Shown: positions 1-8,995 of the stretch, piece after piece
Layout of the letters: each line of letters begins with the position of its first letter
How positions within the stretch are numbered: position 1 is the stretch's first letter
NCBI GenBank assembly: GCA_002887195.1
Contig: PJAB01001760.1
Coordinates: forward strand, 1 to 12,371
Reading direction: 5' to 3'
Source: Chrysochromulina parva
Taxonomy: Eukaryota > Haptophyta > Prymnesiales > Chrysochromulinaceae
DNA: 12,371 nucleotides
The notes under the pieces: generated by a model
Seen by the model: only the letters and a program-made list of their open reading frames with translations
Databases searched by the model: none
Told to the model about the DNA's origin: nothing
Translations under genes and position numbers: made by a program

Positions 1-1
1 T

Positions 2-2957
2 CGCGTCGAGTGCCACGACGACGGCAAGAAGTGGTGGGCCGGCAAGGTCGTCTCCGTCGAGCCGCTCCTGGTGCAGCCCGACGGCGACGCGTGGACCAAG
101 GGGTTCACATGGGACGAGGTGCGCCTACCCAAACCGGCTGCAGAGGGCGGCGTTCCGACCGACCAGAAGACGACGGCAGCCGAGGACGCGCCGGCGGTGG
201 CCGAGAAGGTGGCGGCGGAGCCTACGAAGGCGGCTGCGGCTGCGGCCAAGAAGGCCGAGTCATCCACTGCCGAGTCAGCAGTGCTTGCTGAGAAGAAGGC
301 GGTGGTGAAGGTCGAGATGGAAGCCCCATCGTTGCGGAAAGCGGCGCCGGCGGCCGGCAAGGCGGCGGCGGCCGGCGAGGCAGCGGCCGGCAAGGCAGCG
401 GCGGCCGGGGAGGTGGCGTCGGCTGAGGGGAAGAACGTCGTCCAAAGTCTCTTCGGCGGTATCGGTGCGATCTTCGGCGGCGGGGCCGACAAGCCGCGCT
501 TCAAGCTCAATGATCGCGTCGAGTGCCACGACGACGGCAAGAAGTGGTGGGCCGGCAAGGTCGTCTCCGTCGAGCCACTCCTTGTGCAGCCCGACGGCGA
601 CGCGTGGACCAAGGGGTTCACGTGGGACGAGGTGCGCCTACCCAAACCGGCTGCAGAGGGCGGCGTTCCGACCGACCAGAAGACGACGGCGGCCGAGGAC
701 GCGCCGGCGGTGGCCGAGAAGGTGGCAGCGGAGCCTGCGAAGGCCGCAGCGGCTGCGGCTAAGAAGGCTTCGGCGGCTGGCACAGGCGAGGCGTCTGCTT
801 TGGCGGCGGTGGCCGAGGCGGCGGCCGAAGAGGCGGCAGCGGCGGCTGAGAAGGCGGCGGCGGAGCCTGCTAAGGCGGCGGCGTCGGCGGCCAAGAAGGA
901 CAGCCTCTTCGGTGGCATCTTCGGCGGCGGGGCTGACAAGCCGCGCTTCAAGCTCAACGAGCGCGTCGAGTGCCGCGACGACGGCAAGAAGTGGTGGGCC
1001 GGCAAGGTCGTCTCCGTCGAGCCGCTCCTGGTGCAGCCCGACGGCGACGCGTGGACCAAGGGGTTCACATGGGACGAGGTGCGCCCCCCCAACCTGGCTG
1101 CCGAGGGCGGCGTTCCGACCGACACGAAGACGAAGGCGGCCGAGACGGCAACGAGCGCGGAGAAGACGGGTCCCGAGGGTCCAAGCGTTGTGCAGCAGGG
1201 CGTTCAAGCCGTCGGGCAAGGCCTGCAGACCGTCGGCCAAAATGTAGGCCAGGGTGCTCAGCAGGGCGTTCAAGCTGTCGGGCAGGGCCTGGAGGCGGTC
1301 GGTGGTGCCTTGGCCGCCATCTTCCGCGGCGGCGACAAGGCGCTATCCCCCGAGGAGGCGGCGGCGGCCGAGAAGGCGGCGGTCGAGAAGGCGGCGGCGG
1401 CGGCGGCTGAGGCTGAGGCGTTCAAGGCGCGGGTCGTTGAGCTCAAGCGGAAGCAGGCGGCAGGCAAGCTGAGCGCCGCCGAGAAGGCGGAGCTTGCCGG
1501 TAGCGAGACGAAGCTGACCTCGCTCTTGGCAGCGGCCGAGAAGGCGGCGGCCGAGGCCGCCGCGGCGGCCGAGAAGGTGGCGTCGGCCGAAAAAGCGGCG
1601 GCCGATAAGGCGGCGGCCGAGGCGAAGGCGGCGGCTGAGAAGGCGGCGGCCGAGGCGAAGGCAGCGGCCGGCAAGGCGGCGGCGGCCGAGAAGGCGGCGG
1701 CCGAGAAGGCGGCGGCCGAGAAGGTGGCGGCCGAGAAAGCGGCGGCCGAGGCGAAGGCGGCGGCTGAGAAGGCGGCCGCGACCGAGAAGGCGGCGGCCGA
1801 GAAGGCGGCGGCCGAGAAGGCGGCGGCGGTCAAGAAGGCAGCCGACGAAGATGATGAAGACGTTGACTTTGATCTCTTTGACAAGAAGGCGGCCGAGAGG
1901 GTGGCGGCCGAGAAGGCGGCGGCCGAGGCGAAGGCGACGGCCGAGAAGGCGGCCGCAGCCGAGAAGGCGGCGGCGGCCGAGAAGGCGGTGGCCGAGGCGA
2001 AGGCTGCGGCCGACAAGGCGGCGGCCGAGGCGAACGTGGCGGCCGAGAAGGCGAAGGCGGCGGCCGAAAAGGCGGCGTCGGCCGAGAAGGCAGCGGCCGA
2101 GAAGGCGGCGGCCGAGAAGGCAGCGGCCGAAAAGGCGGCGGCCGTGAAGGCGGCGGCCGAGAAGGCGGCGGCCGAGGCGAAGGCGGCGGCCGAGAAGGCG
2201 GCGAAGGACAAGGCGGCGGCCGAGAAACGAAAGCTCTCGTTCCAGAGGGCGGCGGCGTCAGCGTCCGAGAAGGCGGCGACGATCGAGACGGCGTTCCAAT
2301 GGGCGCTGCGCATGCTCAAGAATCACGACGAGCGCAAGGAGTGAGCTCGCCGTTGAGATTGCCGCCGATGAGGATCCTTGATTGCCTCGGATGATGATCG
2401 TTGATTGCCGCCGATGATTCTCGATGGACTTGGCTGATTCTCGATGGACGTGGCTGATTCTCGATGGACGTCGCTGAATCTCTTGCTTGTCGCCACGCAT
2501 TGCTTGCTCGAGTGCCGCCCTCGTCCTCCCTCATTAGGCTGAGTGCCTCCCTCATTAGGCTGAGTGCCTCCCGCATTAGGCTGAGTGCCTCCCACATTAG
2601 GCTGAGTGTCTCCCTCGTCCTCCCCTTTTCAGGTACGCGCGAAAGGCCTTTACCGAGGTCGACGTGGACGGCTCAGGGGCCATCGACCACACGGAGAGCG
2701 TGCTGCTCGTTCAGAGCATTGCCGAGAAGATGGGCCTGCCGCTGCCCACCACCGAAAAGATCCTGCAGCTCGTCAAAAAGATGGACAAATCTGGCGACGG
2801 AGATCTGCAACTGGGCGAGTTCCTCTCGTTCTTCAAGGCGGTGCTCCTCTCGGCGGTGCGCCGCATCTGCGTGATCAAGATCCAGAGCTTGGTGCGCCAA
2901 AATCTCGCCAAGGCCTTCGTCGCTCGGATCAAGAAGCGGGTCGTGGACCAGGACTGA
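2..2957 (+). CDS. SH3/Tudor-like repeat, Ala/Lys-rich coiled-coil protein with C-terminal EF-hand pair and IQ motif (5' partial, 2 exons)
   Basis: The frame is open from base 2, so the start lies outside the window. Exons are 2-2340 and 2633-2957 (TGA 2955-2957), giving 887 residues here. Seen: three copies of a Trp/Gly-rich module of about 50 residues (nt 2-130, 491-640, 938-1087) with the core GKKWWAGKVVSVEPLLVQ and ending FTWDEVR, resembling SH3, Tudor or Agenet barrels; short SLFGG-IFGGGADKP linkers; a QGVQAVGQGL repeat (about 1190-1320); an Ala/Lys/Glu helix region (about 1348-2230) broken by an acidic patch near 1848-1885; then two canonical EF-hand loops, DVDGSGAIDHTE (2661-2696) and DKSGDGDLQLGE (2784-2819), and an IQ-like motif from 2880. 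The splice joins NHDERKE to YARKAFTEVD in phase 2, restoring the helix before the first EF loop. Known: paired EF-hands bind calcium, and IQ motifs bind calmodulin-like proteins. Inferred: a calcium-responsive scaffold. The barrel partner is unknown and full length cannot be judged. Confidence 0.8.
2415..2474 (+). repeat. 20-bp tandem repeat, 3 copies, in intron
   Basis: The unit is TGATTCTCGATGGACGTGGC with one or two substitutions per copy, starting at 2415, 2435 and 2455. A partial TGAATCTC follows. It lies wholly within the intron at 2341-2632. Confidence 0.85.
2530..2613 (+). repeat. 21-bp tandem repeat, 4 copies, in intron
   Basis: The 21-bp units start at 2530, 2551, 2572 and 2593 and share the core CATTAGGCTGAGTGCCTCC. 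Every unit carries a CATTAG|G that looks like a 3' splice site, upstream of the pyrimidine-rich acceptor at 2632, so alternative acceptors are possible. Confidence 0.85.
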
Positions 2958-3407
2958 AGCAGACTGCGTGTGCATGCTGCGGAACGGATCGTGTCCGAGA
3001 ACTTTCCGAGAACGTTCCGAGAACGTACGGACCGGGCTGTGAGCTCTTGTGCGCAGAGTGCACAAAATGTGAAGCATGATCCTTGGAGGTGTATTGAGGG
3101 TTCGGCGCGTATGTGACGTCGGTGCTACTCACATGTAACGGTTGGGTTGGTGTGCGAGTCGGAGGACAGGCAGAGATGATCCGGTGTGTGTGTATGCGGC
3201 GGTTTTCTGGAAAGAGCAAGCGGTGTCCGGTGAGATGGCCGTATGTTACTCCCAACATCTCACTCCCAACTCTCTTTTTTAGACGAGGAACGGCACTGGC
3301 GCCACTGTCCCACTGCTCTGCAGTCAGTCTTCTCTGTGCATCTCACACCGTTGTTGTTAGGGATGTTAAGTAATAATTAGCCCCGAGAGCTGGCCTTGTG
3401 GGGTTCC

Positions 3408-3446
3408 GTGTAGTTCATTACTCAAATCGGTGTAGTTTATTACTCA
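3408..3446 (+). repeat. 17-bp direct repeat, spacing 22 bp
   Basis: GTGTAGTTCATTACTCA at 3408-3424 recurs at 3430-3446 with one C-to-T change. It lies in the AT-rich intergenic stretch, followed by several TGCATTC/TGCATT words. No function is evident. Confidence 0.75.
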
Positions 3447-3519
3447 CCGCATTTTGTTGCATTCTTGTGCATTTCAATGCATTCAACAAAATTTCATTGC
3501 ATTCTATTTTGATGCATTA

Positions 3520-3566
3520 CTGATCTGCTGCATGCAGCGCCACCGGGCCTGTATGCAGCAGATCAG
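3520..3566. repeat. Inverted repeat / stable hairpin, 18-bp arms
   Basis: CTGATCTGCTGCATGCAG at 3520-3537 pairs with CTGTATGCAGCAGATCAG at 3549-3566 across an 11-base loop, with one mismatch that becomes a G-U pair on the RNA. It sits about 290 bp upstream of the phosphatase start. It could be a structured RNA element or a palindrome relic of a transposon end. No terminator U-tract follows it. Confidence 0.7.
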
Positions 3567-3855
3567 ACGGCCCGTTTACAGTCTGTGGAGACGGGCTCGG
3601 AGAGCGACCAAGCGGAACGCGGCGCGCTAAAAGCAGAAAAGTATTTCCGGATCGGACTCCGTCCCTCATGGCAACTGATACACTTTTGCAACGGACGTGA
3701 ACGGACATTGCATGCACGCCTCTGAGGTCGACCCGAAGCGTCACAGTGCAGAAGTGTGAAGGAAATAGAAGGCGTGAGCGCACGAAAACCTGGTCGTCGA
3801 ACTGCCCGCGCGTCGGACGCCAACCGCTTGAGCTTGCCGCCTTCGCCGCCGCTCA

Positions 3856-4546
3856 ATGGACTACGATGACGAGGCGCGTAAGCTATTCGCCTCTCTCGGC
3901 TTGGACACGTCTGGCGCGGGCAAGTGCAACATCTACAACCCGATGGATGCCATTTACCGAGATGCCGGCGGTGGCACCTTGTACGTGGGCAACAATACGG
4001 CGGCGCAGAATGCGGCGGATCTGAAGCGGCACGGCGTGACGCACGTCGTCAACTGCACCGACAATTTACCCTTGTACCATGAAGGCACCTTCCGATACCT
4101 CCGCTTCAACATCTCCTTTTTCCCAATGTATCCGAACCTAGCTGCCTTCTTGGACACCCTGTTTGAGTTTGTGGACGAGGCGCTCGCGCTGGGCGGCAGC
4201 GTGCTGGTCCACTGCTTGGCGGGCGCGCACCGTGCGGGCACGACCGGCTGCCTCCTGCTCATGCGCTTCATGAAGATGAACCGGTGCGCCGCGCGCCATC
4301 AGCATGCCCTCAATGGCCCAGCGCTCACAGGCGCACGTGCCGTTCGACTCTCGTCTCGTGCGCAGAGCTCTCGCCGTGCAGACGGCGAAGAAGCTCCGTC
4401 CCGCCATTGATCCCATCGGACGATTCCCACAGCTCTTGATGGCCGCTGAAGGCATCTTCGCCGCGGAACGCAAGGCGAAGGCTGAGGCGCTCCCAAACGC
4501 GACGGCCGAAGCAGCCGCCGCCAGTCCGAGCGTGGACGTTCAGTAG
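3856..4546 (+). CDS. Dual-specificity-type protein phosphatase (2 exons)
   Basis: Exons 3856-4283 and 4366-4546 (TAG 4544-4546) encode 202 residues. The intron changes frame and joins LLMRFMKMN to RALAVQTAKKLRPAIDPIG, a normal alpha-helix plus RP-IDPIG ending for this family. Seen: an N-terminal substrate-side segment TLYVGNNTAA (41-50), GVTHVVNCTDNLP (60-72), and the P-loop HCLAGAHRAGT (119-129) with nucleophile Cys120 and phosphate-binding Arg126. Known: HCx5R enzymes hydrolyse phosphate esters of Ser/Thr/Tyr, and some act on lipids or RNA, through a phosphocysteine. Odd: no Asp lies where the general acid is expected, about 30 residues before the Cys (the segment is NISFFPMYPN), so catalysis may be weak or rely on another residue. 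The ATG at 3856 is the first in frame. No signal peptide or membrane span is seen, suggesting a cytosolic or nuclear protein. Confidence 0.85.
4284..4365 (+). other. Intron of the phosphatase gene (82 bp, phase 2)
   Basis: The donor is GTGCGC after AACCG and the acceptor CTCGTGCGCAG precedes AGCTCTCGCC. Its length is 1 mod 3, which is exactly what links the catalytic frame to the downstream frame. A competing 19-bp intron (4284-4302) would also keep frame but adds about 20 residues not expected in the family. Reading straight through gives an Arg-rich tail ending at 4410. Confidence 0.7.
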
Positions 4547-5248
4547 CTGCTAGTGACCTATTCACATTCACAGCTCGCCGCCAAGTAGGACCTATTCACA
4601 TTCACAGCTCGCCGCCAAGTAGGACCCGCGCTCCATACGACGGTGGGGCTCGTGTGGAACGTGCAACGTCGGCCCGTCTCGGTCCGGTCTTGTTCCGCTC
4701 CAGACGCGCTTTCGATGCTGCAAACGACTGGAATACTGTTAGCCGTTGTCTTCTCGGGCGTTATTTCAGGTGTCTTGTCCTCGCTCATCTCAGGCCGTAG
4801 GAGGTAGGTGCTCACTTCAACGTGTTTCTATAACCCGGGCGCAGCAGTCGTCCGTGCGCGGGCCCAATGCGGGCCCACAGGGAGGCGCACACGGTTCTTA
4901 CACATGCGTTTACACCGCGCCGCACGACAGTGTCAGCGGTGAAAGTTACCGGTAACTCCCCGTAACACACGCGTCCGCGCGACCGATGCTGCGCGCGGCC
5001 GGCTCGCAAAAGAGAAAAGCACCGGTGTCGAGCGTGTGAGGTGTGTGAAAAAATGATACATCTTATATGTGTCGACACGCCACCCTGCGGCCCCCCTGAG
5101 CCTGGGACCTCTCCCGTCTGCGTCTGCCCCGCGCGATACGCACTGACTGGCGTGTGTGAGAGCGCATGGACGAACGGAGTGAAACAGTCTGTGGAAACAG
5201 TCTGTGGGAATTCGTCCTTGTGGGGAAATAGGCCCGTCGACCACACTT
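4547..5248. other. Intergenic region between convergent genes (702 bp)
   Basis: It separates the 3' ends of the plus-strand phosphatase and the minus-strand glycosidase and should hold both 3' UTRs. Apart from a 34-bp tandem duplication at its left edge and a doubled ACAGTCTGTGG word near 5186-5206 (also present at 3579-3589), no gene, RNA or regulatory element is supported. Confidence 0.5.
4555..4622 (+). repeat. 34-bp perfect tandem duplication
   Basis: Bases 4555-4588 repeat exactly at 4589-4622, followed by a further partial GACC. The unit holds CTATTCACATTCACAG. ATTCACATTCACA is the reverse complement of the GTGAATGTGAAT hexamer run in the first intron of the propeller gene (about 6878-6900). 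It lies just after the phosphatase stop, in its likely 3' UTR. Confidence 0.85.
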
Positions 5249-6034
5249 TCAGACGACGCATGCAATCGTCGTCACGCCACGCTCCTGCTTGACCGCCCAG
5301 TTGTCAGAGGAGGTCGGCCGGTTGATGGTCGTGCCGTTCTCAACGGTCGTCGACGAGCCGCCGCCATCGAGGTTGATCGCATGCAGGGCGCCGCGCGAGA
5401 TGAGAAGGTCGGCCATCTCGTGCAGCGTGCGCCCGAGGTGCTTGTACGCGCAGTAGTTGGGCTCGCAGCCGTCCACTTCCAAGATGAGCAGCATGCCATC
5501 GGCGGTTGTGCCGATCGTCGTTCGAGGCGCGACCGCGTCGCCCGTCCCGGCGACGTTCACCCCATTGCGAACGAGCCAGCCAAAGCCTGGGACGGACTCC
5601 CTCACGTCGAGCTCCTTGGCCGTGGTGGCGTCGATGGTGCCGATCACCCAGCTCCCATTACCCGTCACGCCGAACTGTACGGCCCAGCTGCCGTTCCCTT
5701 GCACGATTCCATTCGAGATGAACACTGAGGGGCACTGATGGGTTTTCGTGTCGTACGGGCCGGCGTTGACGGCCCACCGGCATGCGTGCGCCTCGGCGGT
5801 TTTGCTCGTCGTCGAGAGGACGCCGCACGGGTTTCCACCTAGGGGGCCAAAGGCACGCAGCGCCCTCGCGCCGTTGTCAACCTTTGCCTCGTATCCGTAT
5901 GCCGGAGGAGTAGCGATCTCAATGCTGGCATTGGGCAGCACTGTCTTGTAGATGACTGCCGGCCCAGCATCGGTACCGGAGGCGGTTATGATCTCGTAGT
6001 CTACCGTCAAGGCAGAGAGAAGGAGGGCCAGCAT
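5249..6034 (-). CDS. Secreted phosphodiester glycosidase, NAGPA (uncovering enzyme) family
   Basis: One exon gives 261 residues, with ATG at 6034-6032 and TGA at 5251-5249. The frame stays open to 6175 but only with a GTG, so the internal ATG, which opens a short hydrophobic signal-like segment (MLALLLSALT), is chosen. Seen: RWAVNAGPY (87-94), FISNG (105-109), two NGSW motifs (about 114-129) that are also N-glycosylation sites, LLILEVDG, and the family hallmark NLDGGGSSTTVENGT (221-235). Known: the family (PF09992) removes GlcNAc from GlcNAc-phosphodiesters, in animals completing the mannose-6-phosphate tag in the Golgi; bacterial relatives act on other phosphodiester sugars. The length fits the catalytic domain alone, without the EGF-like and transmembrane tail of the animal enzyme. 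It is divergent from the propeller gene, with starts 250 bp apart. The substrate in this organism is unknown. Confidence 0.85.
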   Translation of the reverse strand: MLALLLSALTVDYEIITASGTDAGPAVIYKTVLPNASIEIATPPAYGYEAKVDNGARALRAFGPLGGNPCGVLSTTSKTAEAHACRWAVNAGPYDTKTHQCPSVFISNGIVQGNGSWAVQFGVTGNGSWVIGTIDATTAKELDVRESVPGFGWLVRNGVNVAGTGDAVAPRTTIGTTADGMLLILEVDGCEPNYCAYKHLGRTLHEMADLLISRGALHAINLDGGGSSTTVENGTTINRPTSSDNWAVKQERGVTTIACVV

Positions 6035-6284
6035 GATCGTCAGGCCGTCGACACGTTCGTCACGAGAGCGTCCAGCTCGTGCGTCATCACACCGGACACC
6101 GTCGGCGGCGCCGAGGGATGCGCAAACTTCTCGAACTTGCGTGCCTGCACACCGAAAGTTTAAGTCGAGGCGCACGATACGTTGACGGGGACTCGGACAG
6201 AGCGCTCAATAAGGCGCGTCACCGACTCTGGGTGCCTATTTTGGAGGTCCGTCGGAACTTCGACGAGGGAGACAAAAACTCACA
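6035..6284. promoter_or_regulatory. Divergent (possibly bidirectional) promoter region
   Basis: 250 bp separate the start codons of the minus-strand glycosidase and the plus-strand propeller gene, so both promoters and 5' UTRs must fit here. No TATA box or obvious shared motif was recognised. The inference is positional only. Confidence 0.45.
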
Positions 6285-8958
6285 ATGCCCCTCTCCACCT
6301 CTTTCGAGTCGGCTCGGCTCTACGGCGCGCGCGAGGCCTTTGCGACGGCCCGAGGGTTCTTGCTCGACGAGCGACCGCGCGTGCTTGCCTTGAGCTCGTT
6401 GCAGGCACCTGAGGTGCCTGGCCTGGTGAGCATCGGACCTCCGGAGGCCTTGCCGCTCCGTCCCAACCAGCCCGACCAGAAGAGGTCGCCTGAGCCGGCG
6501 AGGGCGTTCAACCCGTCGATTGCCCTCGCGCCGCACGGCCTGTGTCCCCGCTGTAAGTATGCGATGACGCTACGCGTCGATACGCTTCATCAGTGCGATT
6601 CGGAGAGCAGCCCGTACAACGGCGGCCCACCGCGGCTCGCGAACGGGAACTGGTTCCAGGGCACTGTGGTGGGCATCCTGGACGCGGAGCTGCGCCTGCT
6701 CGGCTGGACGTGGCTGCTCAACGCGCCCGCGTACCAGATCGCCTCCGCTGATCAAAATGCGAGCACGGCCCGCCGCGCCGGCTGCCTCCTCGCCGGCGCT
6801 TCCGACGGCTTCCGCATGAGCTGGGCCAAGCAAACGTTTGATGCGCGGCTCCTCCATTGGAAGGTGAGTGTGAGTGTGAATGTGAATGTGAATGTGAATT
6901 GGAAGGTGAGTGCCGCTGACGAGCGCCGATGGGCGCTCAGGATGGCGATGGGCTCCGTGCGGATTGTGAATGTGAATTTGATGAAGATGGGCTCCGTGCG
7001 GATGGCGCGGCTGTTCAGTGCTCTCTGATGGTCTCCTCTGCGCCCATTCCCCTGCGACTGACGAAACCCCCATTCACAGCGACCTCACGAAACCCATTCA
7101 CGGCGACTGACGAAACTCTCGACCTCCTCCCCCCAGGGCGACGTGCTCGTCACGTATGCATGCTCGAGCTGCGTCTTCTCCGTCTCGCCGCTGCGCTTCG
7201 ACGCGCAGCGGACGGCCGATGGCGGCCTGACGAAGCTGCGCGTCTGGGCCACCAGTCGTCACACGTGTGTGCTGAGGGCGGCCTGATTGCGTCTGATTGC
7301 GAGTGATTGCGGCGGATGGGCGGCTGATCACGTCTGATTGCCTCCCTCATCAGGTACGAGGACGTCAAATGGCTTGCCGGTCGCAACCACGCACTCTTTG
7401 CATACGACCCGACGGAGGTGAGGACTGATGACCCCTGATGACCCCTGATGACCACTGATGACCACGGATGACCCCTTGATGACCCCTGATGACTCATGAT
7501 GACCCATGATGACCCATGATGACTCCTGATGACTCCGCTCATCAGGCAAGCTCTGAGGCGCTCATCGCTGCAGCGGCGGCGGCGGGGGCTCAGGCCGAGA
7601 AGGCGGCAAAGAAGGTGGAGGCTGGGGCGAAGCGACGAGCGGTGGCGACTCAATTATGGGTGCAATCACGTCTCGGTGCCGTCGGGCAGCTCGCCTGAAT
7701 TCGAATGAGCTGATGACTGCTGATGACTGCTGATTGCCTCCCTCATCAGGTGCCGTTGGGCAGCTCGGCTCGCCTGAATTCGAATTAAATGATGACTGAT
7801 GATGACTGCTGATTGCCTCCCTCATCAGGTGCCGTTGGGCAGCTCGGCACACCTGAGTTCGAATTAGCTGAGAAGCCAATCCGGTGCCGCGTGCGGGAGG
7901 AGCGGAGGAGTGGGGGCCGGCCGAACCCAGTCGATTGCCGAGGAGATCGAAAGAATTTGGTGTGTGGCCCACTGCCGACGGACGCTTGGGAGCGACCTCT
8001 GATTGCATGCTGATTGCATGCTGATTGCATGCTGATTGCATGCTGATTGCATGCTGATTGCATCCCTCATCAGGTGTGTGGCCCACTGCCGACGGACGCA
8101 GTCATCACGCCGAAGCGGCTTAACGGGCTGCTCCATAAGTCACAAGTACGCGGTTGATTACGTCTGATTGCCCTCAGAAAGCCCTCAGAAAGCCCTCAGA
8201 AAGCCCTCAGAAAGCCCTCTGAGTGCCCTCGGAGTGCCCTCTGAGTGCCCTCTGAGTGCCCTCTGAGTGCCCTCTGAGTGCCCTGTGATTACCCTCTGAT
8301 TACCCTCTGAGTGCCCTCGGAGTGCCCTCTGAGGTGCGTCAGAGGTGCGTCTGAGGTGCGTCTGAGGTGCGTCTGATGATGGTTCCCCACAGGTCCGAAC
8401 CGTTGGAGGTAACGGTAGCTTCACACCGGTGCTGCGGCGGGCACTCCGAGCCGAGGGCATCCACGGCGGCCTCTCCCTCACGAGCCACCTCATTAGGATT
8501 CAGAGGGACGCGGGCGCGGGCGCGGGCGCTCACGACGGCGCGCGCGCTCCCGGGCGGTCGCAGTGCAACCTATATTTGGGTATCGGGCACATGCATCGCG
8601 GCGAGGGCATGCTCAATCGCCACATGTGCGCGCCCACCACGGCGCCACCCATCACGGCGCGCCCACCACGGCGCGCCCACCACGGCGCGCCCACCACGGC
8701 GCGACCCATACGGCGCCACCACGCTCCGCCACGGGGCGCTGCACGCAAACGTGCTCATGACGGCGCCCCCCCCCTCTCTCCCCCTCTCTCTCACTCTCCT
8801 CCCCACAGGTACGGCAACCGTCATGACAAGACGCCGGCGCCGTGGGAGCGCGCCGAGGCGCTGAACGCGTCGTCCCGGGCGGAGGAGGCGCACCGAGATC
8901 TCAAGCGCCAACTGCAGACCTCCATCAAGCTCCTGGCGAGGGCGCGAGAGAACCAGAA

Positions 8959-8995
<37 letters not shown>

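Larger units (their letters stand above)
2341..2632 (+). other. Intron of the EF-hand gene (292 bp, phase 2)
   Basis: The donor is GTGAGC after AAGGA and the acceptor is CCCCTTTTCAG before GTACGCG. Removing it makes one frame of the Ala/Lys-rich ORF and the EF-hand ORF, which otherwise sit in different frames. A TGA overlaps the donor, so unspliced RNA would lose the EF-hands. The interior is mostly two tandem arrays, annotated separately. Confidence 0.8.
2958..3855. other. Intergenic region and probable UTRs (898 bp)
   Basis: No convincing coding frame is seen; short ORFs here lack family resemblance. Composition drops to AT-rich between about 3360 and 3520, with many GCATT words. It should hold the 3' UTR of the EF-hand gene and the promoter and 5' UTR of the phosphatase gene. 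A 17-bp direct repeat and a long hairpin are listed separately. No clear TATA box or AATAAA signal was recognised. Confidence 0.5.

Noticed and set aside
465..1247. Plus-strand Arg-rich ORF of 260 residues
   Set aside because: It is an out-of-frame shadow of the barrel-module gene, with Arg/Ser composition typical of shifted GC-rich codons.
1270..2319. Minus-strand ORF of 349 residues, rich in AAAFSA repeats
   Set aside because: It is the antisense of the Ala/Lys/Glu repeat; the opposite frame of a GCC-GAG-AAG repeat is open automatically. The plus strand splices cleanly to EF-hands.
4284..4302. 19-bp intron in the phosphatase
   Set aside because: It keeps frame but is shorter than usual spliceosomal introns and leaves extra residues in a helix region; the 82-bp alternative gives the expected family sequence.
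4304..4546. Separate small gene starting at ATG 4304
   Set aside because: It holds the RP-IDPIG ending expected of the phosphatase and is joined to it by an 82-bp GT-AG intron.
6035..6175. 47-residue N-terminal extension of the glycosidase
   Set aside because: It would need a GTG start; the ATG at 6034 begins a signal-like hydrophobic segment.
7418..7545. Box C/D snoRNA in the intron, from TGATGA and CTGA words
   Set aside because: The words recur in every 10-bp unit and there is no terminal stem or distinct guide segment.
8171..8324. CRISPR-like array
   Set aside because: Units are 11 bp with no unique spacers, and the locus is a eukaryotic intron.
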